From the NCBI RefSeq assembly GCF_030159055.1, contig NZ_BQXQ01000016.1, positions 1 to 64,000 of the forward strand: a stretch of DNA of 64,000 nucleotides, written 5' to 3'. Under the pieces are notes generated by a model. That model saw only the letters and a program-made list of their open reading frames with translations, did no database searches and was not told the origin of the DNA. The stretch is from Acidovorax sp. SUPP3334 (GTDB lineage Bacteria; Pseudomonadota; Gammaproteobacteria; Burkholderiales; Burkholderiaceae_C). This document shows, in pieces, positions 47,143-56,448 of the stretch. The stretch's first letter is position 1. Each line of letters starts with the position of its first letter. The translations under genes and the position numbers were made by a program.

Positions 47143-49197
47143 TCAACGCTTGCGCAGCACCGCCTGCACCGTATCGGCCACGTTCTCTTGCGTGAAGCCG
47201 AAGTGCTTGAACAGCACGGGTGCCGGGGCGGATTCGCCGAAGGTGTCGATGCCGACCACGGCGGCGCAGCCGTATTTCCACCAGCCGTCGGTCACGCCCA
47301 TCTCCACCGCGATGCGGGGGATGCCGGCGGGCAACACGGACTGCTTGTACTTCGTGTCTTCGCGGTCGAAGGTGGTGGTGCTGGGCATGGAGACCACGCG
47401 CACCGCGATCTTGCGGGTGGCCAGCAGTTGCTGCGCCTTGAGCGCCAGCTGCACTTCGGAGCCGGTCGCGATGATGACCGCCTGGGCCTTCTTCTTGATG
47501 CCCACGTCGGCCGGCTCGGACAGCACGTACGCGCCGCGGCTGATGTCGCCCAGGTCGCGCTTGGGGGCATAGGCGATGTTCTGGCGCGAGAGCAGCAGCG
47601 CGGTGGGCTTGGTGCGGTTGGACAGTGCCACGCTCCAGGCCACGGCGGTTTCCGTGGTGTCGCCCGGGCGCCATACGTCCAGGTTCGGGATGAGGCGCAG
47701 GCTGGCGGCGTGCTCGATCGACTGGTGGGTCGGGCCGTCTTCGCCCAGACCGATGGAGTCGTGCGTGAAGACGTGTACCACGCGCAGCTTCATCAGCGCG
47801 GCCATGCGGATGGCGTTGCGGCTGTAGTCGCTGAACGTGAGGAAGGTGCCGCCGTAGGGGATGAAGCCGCCGTGCAGCGCGATGCCGTTCATGATCGCGG
47901 CCATGCCGAATTCGCGCACGCCGTAGTTGATGTGGCGCCCGCCGACGCGCGCGGTTTCGGCGCCCACGTTCACTTCCACCTGCATGACGTCACCATGCTC
48001 GTCGAAGCGCAGGGCGGGCGTGCTCTTGGTGTTGGTGAGGTTGGAGCCGGTCAGGTCGGCGCTGCCGCCCAGCAGCTCGGGCAGTTGCGCGGTGAAGGCT
48101 TCCAGGGCCAGCTGGCTGGCCTTGCGGCTAGCCACGGTTTCGCCCTTGGTGTGCATGCCGACCACGGTGTCCACGGCGGTCTGCGCGAAGTGCTTGGGCA
48201 GGTCGCCCGCCATGCGGCGGGTGAATTCGGCGGCCAGCTCGGGGAACGCTGCGGCGTAGGCGTCGAAGCGCTGCTGCCATTCGGCCTCGGCCTGGGCGCC
48301 GGTGTCCTTGGCGCTCCAGTCGGCATAGACCTCGGCCGGAATCTCGAACGGCACGTGGTTCCAGCCGATGGCGTTGCGCGTGAGCGTGATCTCGTCGGCC
48401 CCCAGGGGCTCGCCGTGGGCCTTGGAGGTGTTCGCGCGGTTGGGCGAACCCTTGCCGATGGCGGTCTTGCAGACGATGAGCGTGGGCTTGTCGAGGGAGG
48501 TCTTGGCGCTTTGCACGGCGGCGGCAACGGCCTCGACGTCGTGGCCGTCCACAGGGCCGATCACGTTCCAGCCGCAGGCGCGCAGGCGGGCCGGGGTGTC
48601 GTCCACGAACCAGGGGGCGACCTGGCCGTCGATGCTGATGCCGTTGTCGTCGTACAGGGCGATCAGCTTGTTGAGCTTCCACGCACCGGCCAGCGACAGC
48701 GCTTCCTGGCTGATGCCTTCCATCAGGCAGCCATCGCCCAGGAAGACGTAGGTGTGGTGGTCCACGACGGCGTGGCCGTCTCGGTTGAATTCCTTGGCCA
48801 GAAGCTTTTCGGCCAGCGCGAAGCCCACGGCATTGGTGATGCCCTGGCCCAGCGGGCCGGTGGTGGTCTCGACGCCGGGCGTGATGCCGTATTCGGGGTG
48901 GCCGGCCGTCTTGCTGTGCAGCTGGCGGAAGTTCTTCAGCTCTTCCAGGGCCAAGTCGTAGCCCGTGAGGTGCAGCAGCGCGTATAGCAGCATGGAGCCG
49001 TGGCCGTTGGAGAGCACGAAGCGGTCGCGGTCGAGCCACTGGGGGTTGGCGGGGTTGTGCCGCAGATGGCGGCCCCACAGCGCGACGGCCATGTCGGCCA
49101 TGCCCATCGGGGCGCCGGGATGGCCGGAATTGGCCTGTTGAACTGCGTCCATTGCGAGTGCGCGGATCGCATTCGCCATTTGTTGAGAATTGGCCAT
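47143..49197 (-). CDS. tkt: Transketolase
   Basis: 684 residues. Transketolase start ([20 protein letters not shown]), thiamine-diphosphate motif with [27 protein letters not shown], the pyrimidine domain ([20 protein letters not shown]) and the C-terminal domain ending [12 protein letters not shown]. It moves two-carbon units between sugar phosphates in the pentose-phosphate pathway. The start at 49197 ([13 protein letters not shown]) fits relatives; the longer frame upstream has none. It lies upstream of gapA on the same strand with two unknown genes in between. Confidence 0.97.
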   Translation of the reverse strand: MANSQQMANAIRALAMDAVQQANSGHPGAPMGMADMAVALWGRHLRHNPANPQWLDRDRFVLSNGHGSMLLYALLHLTGYDLALEELKNFRQLHSKTAGHPEYGITPGVETTTGPLGQGITNAVGFALAEKLLAKEFNRDGHAVVDHHTYVFLGDGCLMEGISQEALSLAGAWKLNKLIALYDDNGISIDGQVAPWFVDDTPARLRACGWNVIGPVDGHDVEAVAAAVQSAKTSLDKPTLIVCKTAIGKGSPNRANTSKAHGEPLGADEITLTRNAIGWNHVPFEIPAEVYADWSAKDTGAQAEAEWQQRFDAYAAAFPELAAEFTRRMAGDLPKHFAQTAVDTVVGMHTKGETVASRKASQLALEAFTAQLPELLGGSADLTGSNLTNTKSTPALRFDEHGDVMQVEVNVGAETARVGGRHINYGVREFGMAAIMNGIALHGGFIPYGGTFLTFSDYSRNAIRMAALMKLRVVHVFTHDSIGLGEDGPTHQSIEHAASLRLIPNLDVWRPGDTTETAVAWSVALSNRTKPTALLLSRQNIAYAPKRDLGDISRGAYVLSEPADVGIKKKAQAVIIATGSEVQLALKAQQLLATRKIAVRVVSMPSTTTFDREDTKYKQSVLPAGIPRIAVEMGVTDGWWKYGCAAVVGIDTFGESAPAPVLFKHFGFTQENVADTVQAVLRKR

Positions 49198-49300
49198 CAG
49201 GGGCGGCTCCGGAAGGGGGGCGGTGGGGGGGAAACCCGGCATTTTACCGGGGCGGCCCGGCGAGCCCCGTCCCCGGCCCGATGCACTACAGTGCAGCCCC

Positions 49301-49696
49301 ATGCAAGGCCTGCACCTCACCGCCGATCTTCACGGATGCCGATGCGCACCGCACTGGCTGACCGACGCCGCTGCGCTGGGTGGCGCCTGCGCCCAAGCAG
49401 TGCGGGCGGCCGGGCTGCAGGCGGTCGGCCAGTTGTTCCATGCCTTTCCCGCGACGGCCGATGGTCCGGGCGGCGTCACGGCGACGCTGCTGCTGGCCGA
49501 GTCGCACTTGTGCGTGCACACCTGGCCTGAAATGGGTGTGGTCACGCTGGATGTCTACGTGTGCAATTTCGGGGCGGACCATTCGGCCAAGGCCGAATCG
49601 CTGATGGCAGCGCTGCTGGCGCTTTTTGCGCCGCAGCGGGCGGAGCGGCATGCGCTGCAGCGCGGCGCCGTGGCGGCCGGGAGCGTGCCCGCATGA
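49301..49696 (+). CDS. speD: S-adenosylmethionine decarboxylase proenzyme
   Basis: 131 residues of the short prokaryotic (speH-like) type. The self-cleavage site is visible as [12 protein letters not shown]: the chain is cut before Ser, which becomes the pyruvoyl cofactor. It makes decarboxylated AdoMet for spermidine synthesis. No spermidine synthase gene follows here. The stop overlaps the ATG of the next gene (ATGA), so the nucleotidyltransferase is translationally coupled. Confidence 0.92.
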   Translation: MQGLHLTADLHGCRCAPHWLTDAAALGGACAQAVRAAGLQAVGQLFHAFPATADGPGGVTATLLLAESHLCVHTWPEMGVVTLDVYVCNFGADHSAKAESLMAALLALFAPQRAERHALQRGAVAAGSVPA

Positions 49697-50469
49697 CGGC
49701 GCCCATGGATCGCTTTTCGTCGCCCGCACAGGTCCCGGCCATGGTGCTGGCTGCCGGCCGGGGCGAACGCATGCGCCCGCTGACCGATACGGTGCCAAAG
49801 CCTCTGCTGCCGGTGCAGGGCGTTGCGCTGCTGGAGTGGCACCTGCGCGCCCTGGCCCAGGCCGGCGTGCCGAATGCCGTCATCAACACGGCGTGGCTGG
49901 GCGCGCAGATCAGCGAGCGATTTGGGGGTGTTTTTGGCCTCCAGCGCAATGAATACGGCGGGAGTGCGCTATCAATTTCATACTCGCATGAGGGCCTTGA
50001 TTTCGGGCGTGCGCTGGAGACCGCCGGCGGCATCGCCCGCGCTTTGCCCCAGCTGGGGCCGGTGTTCTGGCTGGCGGCGGGCGATGTCTTCGCGCCTGAT
50101 TTCGTGTTCGCGGCCGATGCGGTGCATCGCTTTGCCGGCGGTACCGCGCTGGCCCACCTGTGGCTGGTGCCCAACCCGGCGCACAACCCGCGCGGTGACT
50201 TTGGTCTGTCGGAGCAGGGCGTGGCCTTGAACCTTCCGGCGGACAGCCCCGAGCCGCGCTACACCTACAGCACCCTCGCGCTGCTGCGGGCAGAGTTGTT
50301 CCAGTCCCCGTGGTGCGATCTGCCTGCCGGCAACCCGCAGGGCGAGAGTGCGGCCCTTGCGCCGCTGCTGCGCCGGGCGATGGATGCAGGCCGCGTCACC
50401 GCATCGCTCTACACGGGCCGCTGGACCGACGTGGGCACGCCCGAGCGGCTGGCGCAGCTCAACGCCTGA
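49693..50469 (+). CDS. MurU-type sugar-1-phosphate nucleotidyltransferase
   Basis: 258 residues. Nucleotide-binding start MVLAAGRGERMRPLTDTVPK (GxGxRxxPLT) and ALETAGGIARALP, typical of MurNAc-1-phosphate uridylyltransferase and related enzymes of cell wall recycling. Around residues 80-97 the sequence GVFGLQRNEYGGSALSISYS is encoded by an inverted copy of a dispersed repeat inserted in frame, in a surface loop between ISERF and SHEGLD. It overlaps the speD stop. No amgK-type kinase gene is adjacent. Confidence 0.88.
   Translation: MTAPMDRFSSPAQVPAMVLAAGRGERMRPLTDTVPKPLLPVQGVALLEWHLRALAQAGVPNAVINTAWLGAQISERFGGVFGLQRNEYGGSALSISYSHEGLDFGRALETAGGIARALPQLGPVFWLAAGDVFAPDFVFAADAVHRFAGGTALAHLWLVPNPAHNPRGDFGLSEQGVALNLPADSPEPRYTYSTLALLRAELFQSPWCDLPAGNPQGESAALAPLLRRAMDAGRVTASLYTGRWTDVGTPERLAQLNA
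49929..49980 (-). repeat. Dispersed palindromic element, copy 7, inside a coding gene
   Basis: Read on the minus strand: AAATTGATAGCGC, a CCCGCCGTATTCA middle, then TTGCGCTGGAGGCC. Only half of the palindrome is kept. It lies entirely inside the MurU-type gene and leaves the frame open. Confidence 0.8.
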
Positions 50470-50536
50470 GCCTGACCCGAGCTGCCGAGCGCCTCCGCGC
50501 GCGCTTGTGCTGCGTTCGCTCTGTGCCTGCCATTCC

Positions 50537-51286
50537 CTACTGGGGCGGCGGCGTGCTGGCGTGCGCGGGCTGCACGGCGATGCGGGCGCCGGCCTCGCAG
50601 TTGCGGAACATCCACTGGCTGGGCATGAAGCGCGCTTGGGGGCCGTCCGGTGCGGGCTTGCCGACTTCGGCTTGTACGTCGTACGGAATGTGCGGCGCCT
50701 GGAACACGGCGATCTGCCCCTTCTTGCAGGCAAGCGCCGGCACCACCTTGTTGGGCACCCAGCTTTGGCTGGCACTGTCGTAGCGGTAGAGCGGGCCGAT
50801 GCGCTGGTCCTGCGCCAGTTCCACGCGCAGCGGCGTGATCTGCAGCGCGCTCGCCCACACCCCCGCCACCAGCACCGGCTGCGAAAAGCGCACGGCTTCC
50901 AGACCGTGCAGCGCCAGGGGGCGCACCGGCTCGCCCTTGTCGAACGGGTCCTGCCGGTTGATCAGGCTGCCGGCCGGAATCAGCAGTTCGCCGTATTGAA
51001 AATCTTGAGGCAGGGCGAAACGCTCGCGGCTTGCGCGGTACGCGGCGCCGTTCTTCCAGTCCTGCCGCTCGCTGTGCGACAGGTACAGACGCAGTCCCAG
51101 CCAGGCATCGCACAGCAGTGCCACCGCGCAAAGCGCCAGCAGAGCGCGCCGCGACAGCAGCCATTTCTGGGGCAGGTCGATCCACAGCGCATAGGCGCCA
51201 TAGCCCAGCAGCGCGATGGTCAGGACAAGGCCCAGCAGAGGCAGAAAACTCGTCAGGATGAACTGCAGCGGGGCGAAACCGGACAT
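50537..51286 (-). CDS. Uncharacterised membrane protein
   Basis: 249 residues with two N-terminal membrane helices (FILTSFLPLLGLVLTIALLG; LALCAVALLCDAWLGLRLYL) and a soluble C-terminal domain (FQYGELLIPAGSLINRQDPF; MFRNCEAGARIAVQP). No family or catalytic motif is recognised. It is convergent with the MurU-type gene and divergent from pepP, so it is its own unit. Confidence 0.75.
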   Translation of the reverse strand: MSGFAPLQFILTSFLPLLGLVLTIALLGYGAYALWIDLPQKWLLSRRALLALCAVALLCDAWLGLRLYLSHSERQDWKNGAAYRASRERFALPQDFQYGELLIPAGSLINRQDPFDKGEPVRPLALHGLEAVRFSQPVLVAGVWASALQITPLRVELAQDQRIGPLYRYDSASQSWVPNKVVPALACKKGQIAVFQAPHIPYDVQAEVGKPAPDGPQARFMPSQWMFRNCEAGARIAVQPAHASTPPPQ

Positions 51287-51430
51287 GGACCGTATCCAAT
51301 CAAAACAGGCGATGCGGCATTTTCAGCGTGTTTTGCGCCGCTGCCGTGACGGTGAAAAGCAATGCTGCGAAATGTAAAGAGTGCAGCCAAATTGCAAAAA
51401 CAGCCTGCCCGATGCCCTGAGAATGGCTGC

Positions 51431-52822
51431 ATGAGCCCACAGAACTCCCCCTACGCCCAGCGCCGCGCCCGCCTTGCCTCGATGCTCGGCGAAGGTGGCA
51501 TCGCCATCGTGCCCACCGCGCCAGAGCGCCCCCGCAACCGGGACAGCGACTTCCTGTACCGGCACGACAGCTACTTCCACTACCTCACCGGGTTCACCGA
51601 ACCCGGCGCCTGCCTGGTGATCACCGCACAGGGCGCGAGCACGCTGTTTTGCCAGCCCAAGGACCTGGAGCGGGAAATCTGGGACGGTTACCGCCTCGGC
51701 CCCGAAGCGGCGGTCGGCACGCTCGGCGTGGACGCGGCGCACTCCTCGGCGCTTCTGGAGTCGCAGCTGCCCCGACTTCTGGAAAACCGCAGCCGGGTCT
51801 GGTACCCGTTCGCCATCCACGCCGGCCTGGCCGCTCGCGTGGAAGGCTGGCTGAACCAGGTGCGTGCGCGGGTGCGCTACGGCGCACTGTGCCCCGCGCA
51901 GCAGGACGATCTGTGCACCTTGCTCGATGAGATGCGGCTCGTGAAAGACGCGCAGGAGCAGGACATCATGCGCCGCGCCTCGGCCATCAGCGCACAGGCC
52001 CACATCCGCGCCATGCAGCGCAGCGCACGCATGCTGCGCGCCGGCGAAGACGTGCGCGAATTCCACCTCGACGCCGAGCTGCTGCACGCCTTCCGCGAGG
52101 GAGGCTCGCAATGCCCGGCCTACAACTCCATCGTCGCTGCGGGTGCCAATGCCTGCGTGCTGCATTACCGCGCCGACGCAGCCCCCGTGCGCGACGGAGA
52201 ACTGGTGCTGATCGATGCCGGCTGCGAGCTCGACGGCTACGCCAGCGACATCACGCGCACCTTTCCTGCCAATGGCCGCTTCACCGGCCCGCAGCGCGCG
52301 CTGTACGACCTGGTGCTGGCCAGCCAGGACGCCGCCATCGCCGCGACGAAGGCCGGTGCCCGCTTCAACGACCCGCACGACGCCACGGTGGCGGTGCTCG
52401 CGCAGGGCATGCTGGACCTGGGCCTGCTCGACCGCAACGCGGTGGGCACCGCGCAGGACGTGATCGACAGCCGCGCGTACTTTCAGTTCTACATGCACCG
52501 CACGGGGCATTGGCTGGGCATGGACGTGCACGACTGCGGCAGCTACGTGGAGCCCTCCGAGGTCGGCCAGGTCAGCGAGCGCAAGGACCCGCTTTCGGGC
52601 GAGACCATTACCAACCGTCCCAGCCGCATCCTGCGCCCCGGCATGGTGCTGACGATCGAGCCGGGCCTGTACGTTCGCCCGGCGCCGGGCGTGCCCGAGG
52701 CCTTCCACCACCTGGGTATCCGCATCGAAGACGACGCGATCGTCACCGACGGTGGCTGCGAACTCATCACGCGCGGCGTGCCGGTGAAGGCGGATGAGAT
52801 CGAAGCGCTCATGCGCGCTTGA
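51431..52822 (+). CDS. pepP: Xaa-Pro aminopeptidase (aminopeptidase P)
   Basis: 463 residues. N-terminal AMP domain (FLYRHDSYFHYLTGFTEPGA) and C-terminal pita-bread domain with the dinuclear metal ligands: Asp in VLIDAGCELDGYASDITRTF (two Asp), His in HRTGHWLGMDVHD, Glu in LTIEPGLYVRP and Glu in GIRIEDDAIV. It removes an N-terminal residue next to proline. The start at 51431 (MSPQNSPYAQRR) is preferred; the frame continues upstream to 51362 without family similarity. Confidence 0.96.
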   Translation: MSPQNSPYAQRRARLASMLGEGGIAIVPTAPERPRNRDSDFLYRHDSYFHYLTGFTEPGACLVITAQGASTLFCQPKDLEREIWDGYRLGPEAAVGTLGVDAAHSSALLESQLPRLLENRSRVWYPFAIHAGLAARVEGWLNQVRARVRYGALCPAQQDDLCTLLDEMRLVKDAQEQDIMRRASAISAQAHIRAMQRSARMLRAGEDVREFHLDAELLHAFREGGSQCPAYNSIVAAGANACVLHYRADAAPVRDGELVLIDAGCELDGYASDITRTFPANGRFTGPQRALYDLVLASQDAAIAATKAGARFNDPHDATVAVLAQGMLDLGLLDRNAVGTAQDVIDSRAYFQFYMHRTGHWLGMDVHDCGSYVEPSEVGQVSERKDPLSGETITNRPSRILRPGMVLTIEPGLYVRPAPGVPEAFHHLGIRIEDDAIVTDGGCELITRGVPVKADEIEALMRA

Positions 52823-52953
52823 GGCCAGCGCCTTCGCGGCGTGTGTGCTGTGTGGTGCGTCTGCACTGCGCAGCATGAACGGCCTGCCCAGTCCGGTGGC
52901 CGGGCCTTGCCCATGAGGCAGCGAGCTCTGGTCGCTGCGGCGGAGCGCGCACC

Positions 52954-53205
52954 ATGCGCGTGATGGCGCTGTGCATCGCGGCGTGCGCCCTGGCGTGCAT
53001 CGGCACGGCACTGTGGCTTTTGTTGTTCGTCGCGGCGCAGTACTACGGCAGTGCCGGGTACGCGCCCCACTCTGCGGCCATGCCGGGCTATGCGGCTGGC
53101 ACCGTGCAGGCCGATGGCGACGGCATTTTCATTCCCGGCATGCTGCTGCTGGCCGTTGGCGTTTTCCTCGGCAAATGGGCGCTCAACCTGTGGCGCCATC
53201 TTTAG
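52954..53205 (+). CDS. Small membrane protein
   Basis: 83 residues with two hydrophobic segments (LCIAACALACIGTALWLLLF; FIPGMLLLAVGVFLGKWAL) and a polar loop rich in Gly, Ser and Tyr between them. The ATG at 52954 lacks a strong ribosome site; composition and the absence of a better frame support it. No function recognised. Confidence 0.5.
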   Translation: MRVMALCIAACALACIGTALWLLLFVAAQYYGSAGYAPHSAAMPGYAAGTVQADGDGIFIPGMLLLAVGVFLGKWALNLWRHL

Positions 53206-53521
53206 CCGCAGAGTTCCTGGCGGGCGGCCACCGCGCGTCAGCCCCGGTTTTTTGAGCGACTGCCTTGAGCGCCTGCCTCTCGGGGGCGAGTGAGTGCCCC
53301 GCAATGCACCTTGCGTTTCCATAAGTCCCTGCGGGACGCTCTGGCCGTCTTTCCGTTTCGCATTCTTCTTCATTCCTTCGTTGGTTCGGGCATGGGCCGC
53401 CGCCGCGCGCCCAACGATGCCAGCGTCGGCACACCTTCAGAGACAAGGGCCGGCGGGTGTAAAGGGCACCCAATCCGCACGTCGCGGAATACATCAACGA
53501 AAAACGGTTGGAAGAAAGACG
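53206..53521 (+). other. Leader and promoter region of the effector operon
   Basis: 316 bp without a gene. It contains the hrpII box at 53357-53381 and AT-richer sequence before it. A strict -10 box YANNNT at the canonical distance was not clearly seen. The untranslated leader from there to the first ATG at 53522 would be about 110 nt. Confidence 0.6.
53357..53381 (+). promoter_or_regulatory. hrpII/PIP box (HrpB/HrpX-type operator)
   Basis: TTCGC, 15 bp, TTCGT: this fits TTCGB-N15-TTCGB of Xanthomonas/Acidovorax and TTCG-N16-TTCG of Ralstonia. It stands 141 bp before the first gene of a chaperone-effector operon, on the same strand, and predicts control by the AraC-type regulator of type III secretion. 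Confidence 0.8.
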
Positions 53522-53998
53522 ATGAAAAACGAAAAGCCAAAGCCATCACCGCGCAGCCCCGTGCTGTCCACACGGCGCAAAGCCTGCATCCGGGAGGCCG
53601 CCTTGCAGATGGGAGCCGATGCGGCCATCGCCCGGACGTTTGGGGAGACAGGGGAGACAAAAGTAGGAACGTTCACGCTCAGCGTGAAACCCTTGAGCCA
53701 TCAGGAAGACGGCCCATGGGTAGCCATTGCAACGATGGCCCGGCCCGATCGGATGCCCGAGGAAACCTGGACCGACGCACTGCTGTTGGCCAACGGGCAG
53801 TCGATGCTCAGTTCCGGCGTGGGATACGGCCTCGAAGACAACGGTGACGCCGTGCTGGTGCGCCGCCTGGAAACGCAGCAGGAAAGCCAGCAGTTGCTGG
53901 CCGTGCAGCTGTGCGGTTTGCTGGCCATGTGCCAGGCCACCCGCGAGGGCGCGCAGGCGCTGGGCGCAGCGCCGCAGCCCGAAGGGGGTGTGCGATGA
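53522..53998 (+). CDS. Type III secretion chaperone-like protein, first of two
   Basis: 158 residues. After a basic start (MKNEKPKPSPRSP) it shows the CesT/SycE-like layout of small acidic chaperones: TFTLSVKPLSHQEDGPWVAI, MPEETWTDALLLANGQSMLS, DAVLVRRLETQQESQQLLAV. These bind an effector's N-terminus and deliver it to the injectisome. No sequence motif proves it; the call relies on fold pattern, size, the hrpII box and the large candidate effector two genes downstream. Its stop overlaps the next start (ATGA). Confidence 0.65.
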   Translation: MKNEKPKPSPRSPVLSTRRKACIREAALQMGADAAIARTFGETGETKVGTFTLSVKPLSHQEDGPWVAIATMARPDRMPEETWTDALLLANGQSMLSSGVGYGLEDNGDAVLVRRLETQQESQQLLAVQLCGLLAMCQATREGAQALGAAPQPEGGVR

Positions 53999-54486
53999 GC
54001 GCCGTCCTCACTGCCCCTGCGCAACCGGTTGCTCCCGTGCAGGAGTTCGAAGCCTCGCCCCGCGTGCTGGCGTTGATCCGTGACACCGCCTTGTTCCTGG
54101 GCGCATCACCGGAGCAGGCCCGGGAGGCCTCGCGCACCGGAACCATCGCCCTCCAAAGCCGCACCCTTGCCTTGGTGCCCGACATGGATGAAGAGGTGCT
54201 GATCCTGTCCGCCCCCCTGCCCGCAGACTGCCTGGACGATCCGGCCCGGCGCGTGGCGGCGCTGCGGGCCTGCACAGCGCTGATGCTCAGCTTTGGTGCC
54301 GTCTTCGCACGCGGCATCGCCGGTCCGCAAGTGCTGGGCCGCTGTCCGTTGGTCAACACATCGGCGGAGGTCGTCGGCCGACATCTGCTGCAACTCGCGG
54401 CACTTGCCAATGCCGTGCAGGCGGGCGTTCCCCGCGCGGCGAACGAAGCCTGCGCCGACCGGAAGGAGCCTTCCCATGCTGAATAA
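53995..54486 (+). CDS. Type III secretion chaperone-like protein, second of two
   Basis: 163 residues with a CesT-like pattern: RVLALIRDTALFLGASPEQA, IALQSRTLALVPDMDEEVLI, LRACTALMLSFGAVFARGIA. The tandem of two small proteins overlapping each other by 4 bp suggests a heterodimeric chaperone, as known for some effectors. Its 3' end overlaps the effector start by 11 bp. The designation depends on context. Confidence 0.65.
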   Translation: MSAVLTAPAQPVAPVQEFEASPRVLALIRDTALFLGASPEQAREASRTGTIALQSRTLALVPDMDEEVLILSAPLPADCLDDPARRVAALRACTALMLSFGAVFARGIAGPQVLGRCPLVNTSAEVVGRHLLQLAALANAVQAGVPRAANEACADRKEPSHAE

Positions 54487-56248
54487 AACGAACGCGTCAG
54501 ACTCGACCACTCCGGTCCGCTCGGCACCCCCCTCCGGGGCCCAAACGCCCCAGGTGCGATCCACGGGCGCCAGCACGTCCGGCCGCCTGCAGCATGAGGC
54601 GCTGATTGGTCGGCGAGGCCTGTCCCATCCGCGGCCCGAGACGATGCCGCCGCGCCAGCACCTGGCGCTTCAAGAAGGGGATTCCTTCTCGCTGCTGTCC
54701 AGTCCCACGCGTTCCGAGTCCTTTCATACCCCCACGGCCGGGATCAGTGACCGATGGGGTGGCAGCGAGCCGGTCACTCCGAATGCGGAAGGCTCCAGGG
54801 GCGGCTCGGCGATGAACGGGTTCGCGACCGCGAATGCATCGTTCCGGATCATGGCCGGATTGCCGGAGATGAATGATCTCGTCGATATTCCGCTGGATCG
54901 TTTCATGCGCGACAGCCGTCGCATCGACATGCCGCCCTTGGAGGAAAGCGAGGCGCCGGTGATGCCCGAGGCGCAGAGCTGGAACGCGATGCTGAGGCAG
55001 CTGGGCAGTGGTGCCCTGCAAACCGGAGGGGCGGCTTTGCATCGGCTGGGCGAAGCGGCCACGGCGGCCCGCACCGCAGTCTCGGAGTCCACCACGGTTC
55101 AGGCGGTCGGCTCGATGCTGCCCAGCCAGCGCATCATGGGCGCGGCATTGGGCCATGGCATCCATCAGGCCGCCTCCGTCTTCGTGCCGACCTTCGTGCG
55201 CGAAATGATGGCGGAGTCCATGAAAGTCGCATTTCACACCGCGTCGCCCTCCATGGTCCTGGGCATGCAGCTGGGGGTGGGGCTGCTCAACATCGGCATG
55301 GCCGTGATGCGGGAGCGGCGGGAGGCCAGAGATCCGGACGCGGCCGCGCGGGGCTTTCATGCGATGACTGCGTCGCAGTGGGCCGCTTGCTCTGACGACC
55401 AGAAGACAACGCTGCGCAATACGCAAAAGCGCATGTCGCGCCTCGTGACTTTGGAGCAAATCGCCGCTTCCATGACCTCGACCGGGCTTTCGCTGCACGG
55501 CACGCTCACCGGCAATGCGGTGATGGCCGCAGATGCGCTCGCAGTGGACATCAAGACCATGGCGTATTCCTTTGCGCGCGACTTCATCCAGGCGTCTTTC
55601 AGCATGGTCGGCACCGAGGGGGAAACGTCGGGCGGCGTGAGCGGCAGCCACCTCAACTCGGCCAGCCTCTTCTATGGATTGGCCAACGTCGTGGGCAACG
55701 AAGCGTGGTCCGAGCTTCCGATTCTGGGAGGAGACACCGCCGCCGCCCGCGCCGTGCTGCTGGATGGGGCCAGCAGCAGCGGCGCCCGAAGCGCTGCGTG
55801 GGGCGAAATCGCTGGGGCATCCGCCATCAAGGCCGCCATCAACTGGGCGGTGGAGACTGCGGACTGGACCTCCGTCACCCAGCAGGAGGCGCTGCAGTCC
55901 GATACGGTGCAGCAGTGGAATCCCCGCATCACGGGAACGGACTACGGCCGGTTGCTGGACCAGACGCCGGCCCGCATCACCGCCATCACTGCCGGGAATG
56001 CCGTTTTCAACATTCTCGGAAATGTGAACCGGGCGGGCACGCCAGGGCAGCAGGACTTCGTGAGCAACACCCTCGCCGGCATGTTGGCGGGTCTGCAGTA
56101 CGCAGCCATCGGCGGCAGCTGGCAGGCGGAGGGCGCGGTCCGTGCGGCGCGTCGGGAAGCCGAGGCCGAAGTTCTCAATGCGGGCGGGGTCTCTCAGGAA
56201 GGGCTGCGGCAACGCCGGACCCATCCGTCGGGCGACGCACAGGCCTGA
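54476..56248 (+). CDS. Candidate type III effector
   Basis: 590 residues. The first 100 or so are rich in Ser, Thr, Pro, Gln and Gly and poor in structure (NKTNASDSTTPVRSAPPSGA), as in secretion signals. The remainder is helical with several amphipathic or weakly hydrophobic stretches (AALGHGIHQAASVFVPTFVR; MVLGMQLGVGLLNIGMAVM) that could enter host membranes. No catalytic motif or known effector family was identified with certainty. GGAAGGAG precedes the ATG. It lies downstream of an hrpII box and of two chaperone-like genes, with which it is translationally linked. Confidence 0.7.
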   Translation: MLNKTNASDSTTPVRSAPPSGAQTPQVRSTGASTSGRLQHEALIGRRGLSHPRPETMPPRQHLALQEGDSFSLLSSPTRSESFHTPTAGISDRWGGSEPVTPNAEGSRGGSAMNGFATANASFRIMAGLPEMNDLVDIPLDRFMRDSRRIDMPPLEESEAPVMPEAQSWNAMLRQLGSGALQTGGAALHRLGEAATAARTAVSESTTVQAVGSMLPSQRIMGAALGHGIHQAASVFVPTFVREMMAESMKVAFHTASPSMVLGMQLGVGLLNIGMAVMRERREARDPDAAARGFHAMTASQWAACSDDQKTTLRNTQKRMSRLVTLEQIAASMTSTGLSLHGTLTGNAVMAADALAVDIKTMAYSFARDFIQASFSMVGTEGETSGGVSGSHLNSASLFYGLANVVGNEAWSELPILGGDTAAARAVLLDGASSSGARSAAWGEIAGASAIKAAINWAVETADWTSVTQQEALQSDTVQQWNPRITGTDYGRLLDQTPARITAITAGNAVFNILGNVNRAGTPGQQDFVSNTLAGMLAGLQYAAIGGSWQAEGAVRAARREAEAEVLNAGGVSQEGLRQRRTHPSGDAQA

Positions 56249-56448
56249 GCCCTTGATGCCACCAGATAGGCGGGTCCTTGCGCAGTGCCGAGCGCGGCAA
56301 GGCCCGCCGCATTGGAGAACACTTGCCAATCCATCCATTGCGCCATGGACCGATACCGATGAGAGCCCGGGTCGGTCCGGAGTTTATGTAACCTGTTTTC
56401 ATGCAAAATTGAAACCCGATTACATCCACGCAGAGAGAGCCGAACGCC

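Noticed and set aside
53390-53420. A canonical -10 box (YANNNT) 30-32 bp after the hrpII box
   Set aside because: The sequence around CAACGAT does not fit the pattern exactly, so no -10 feature was annotated.
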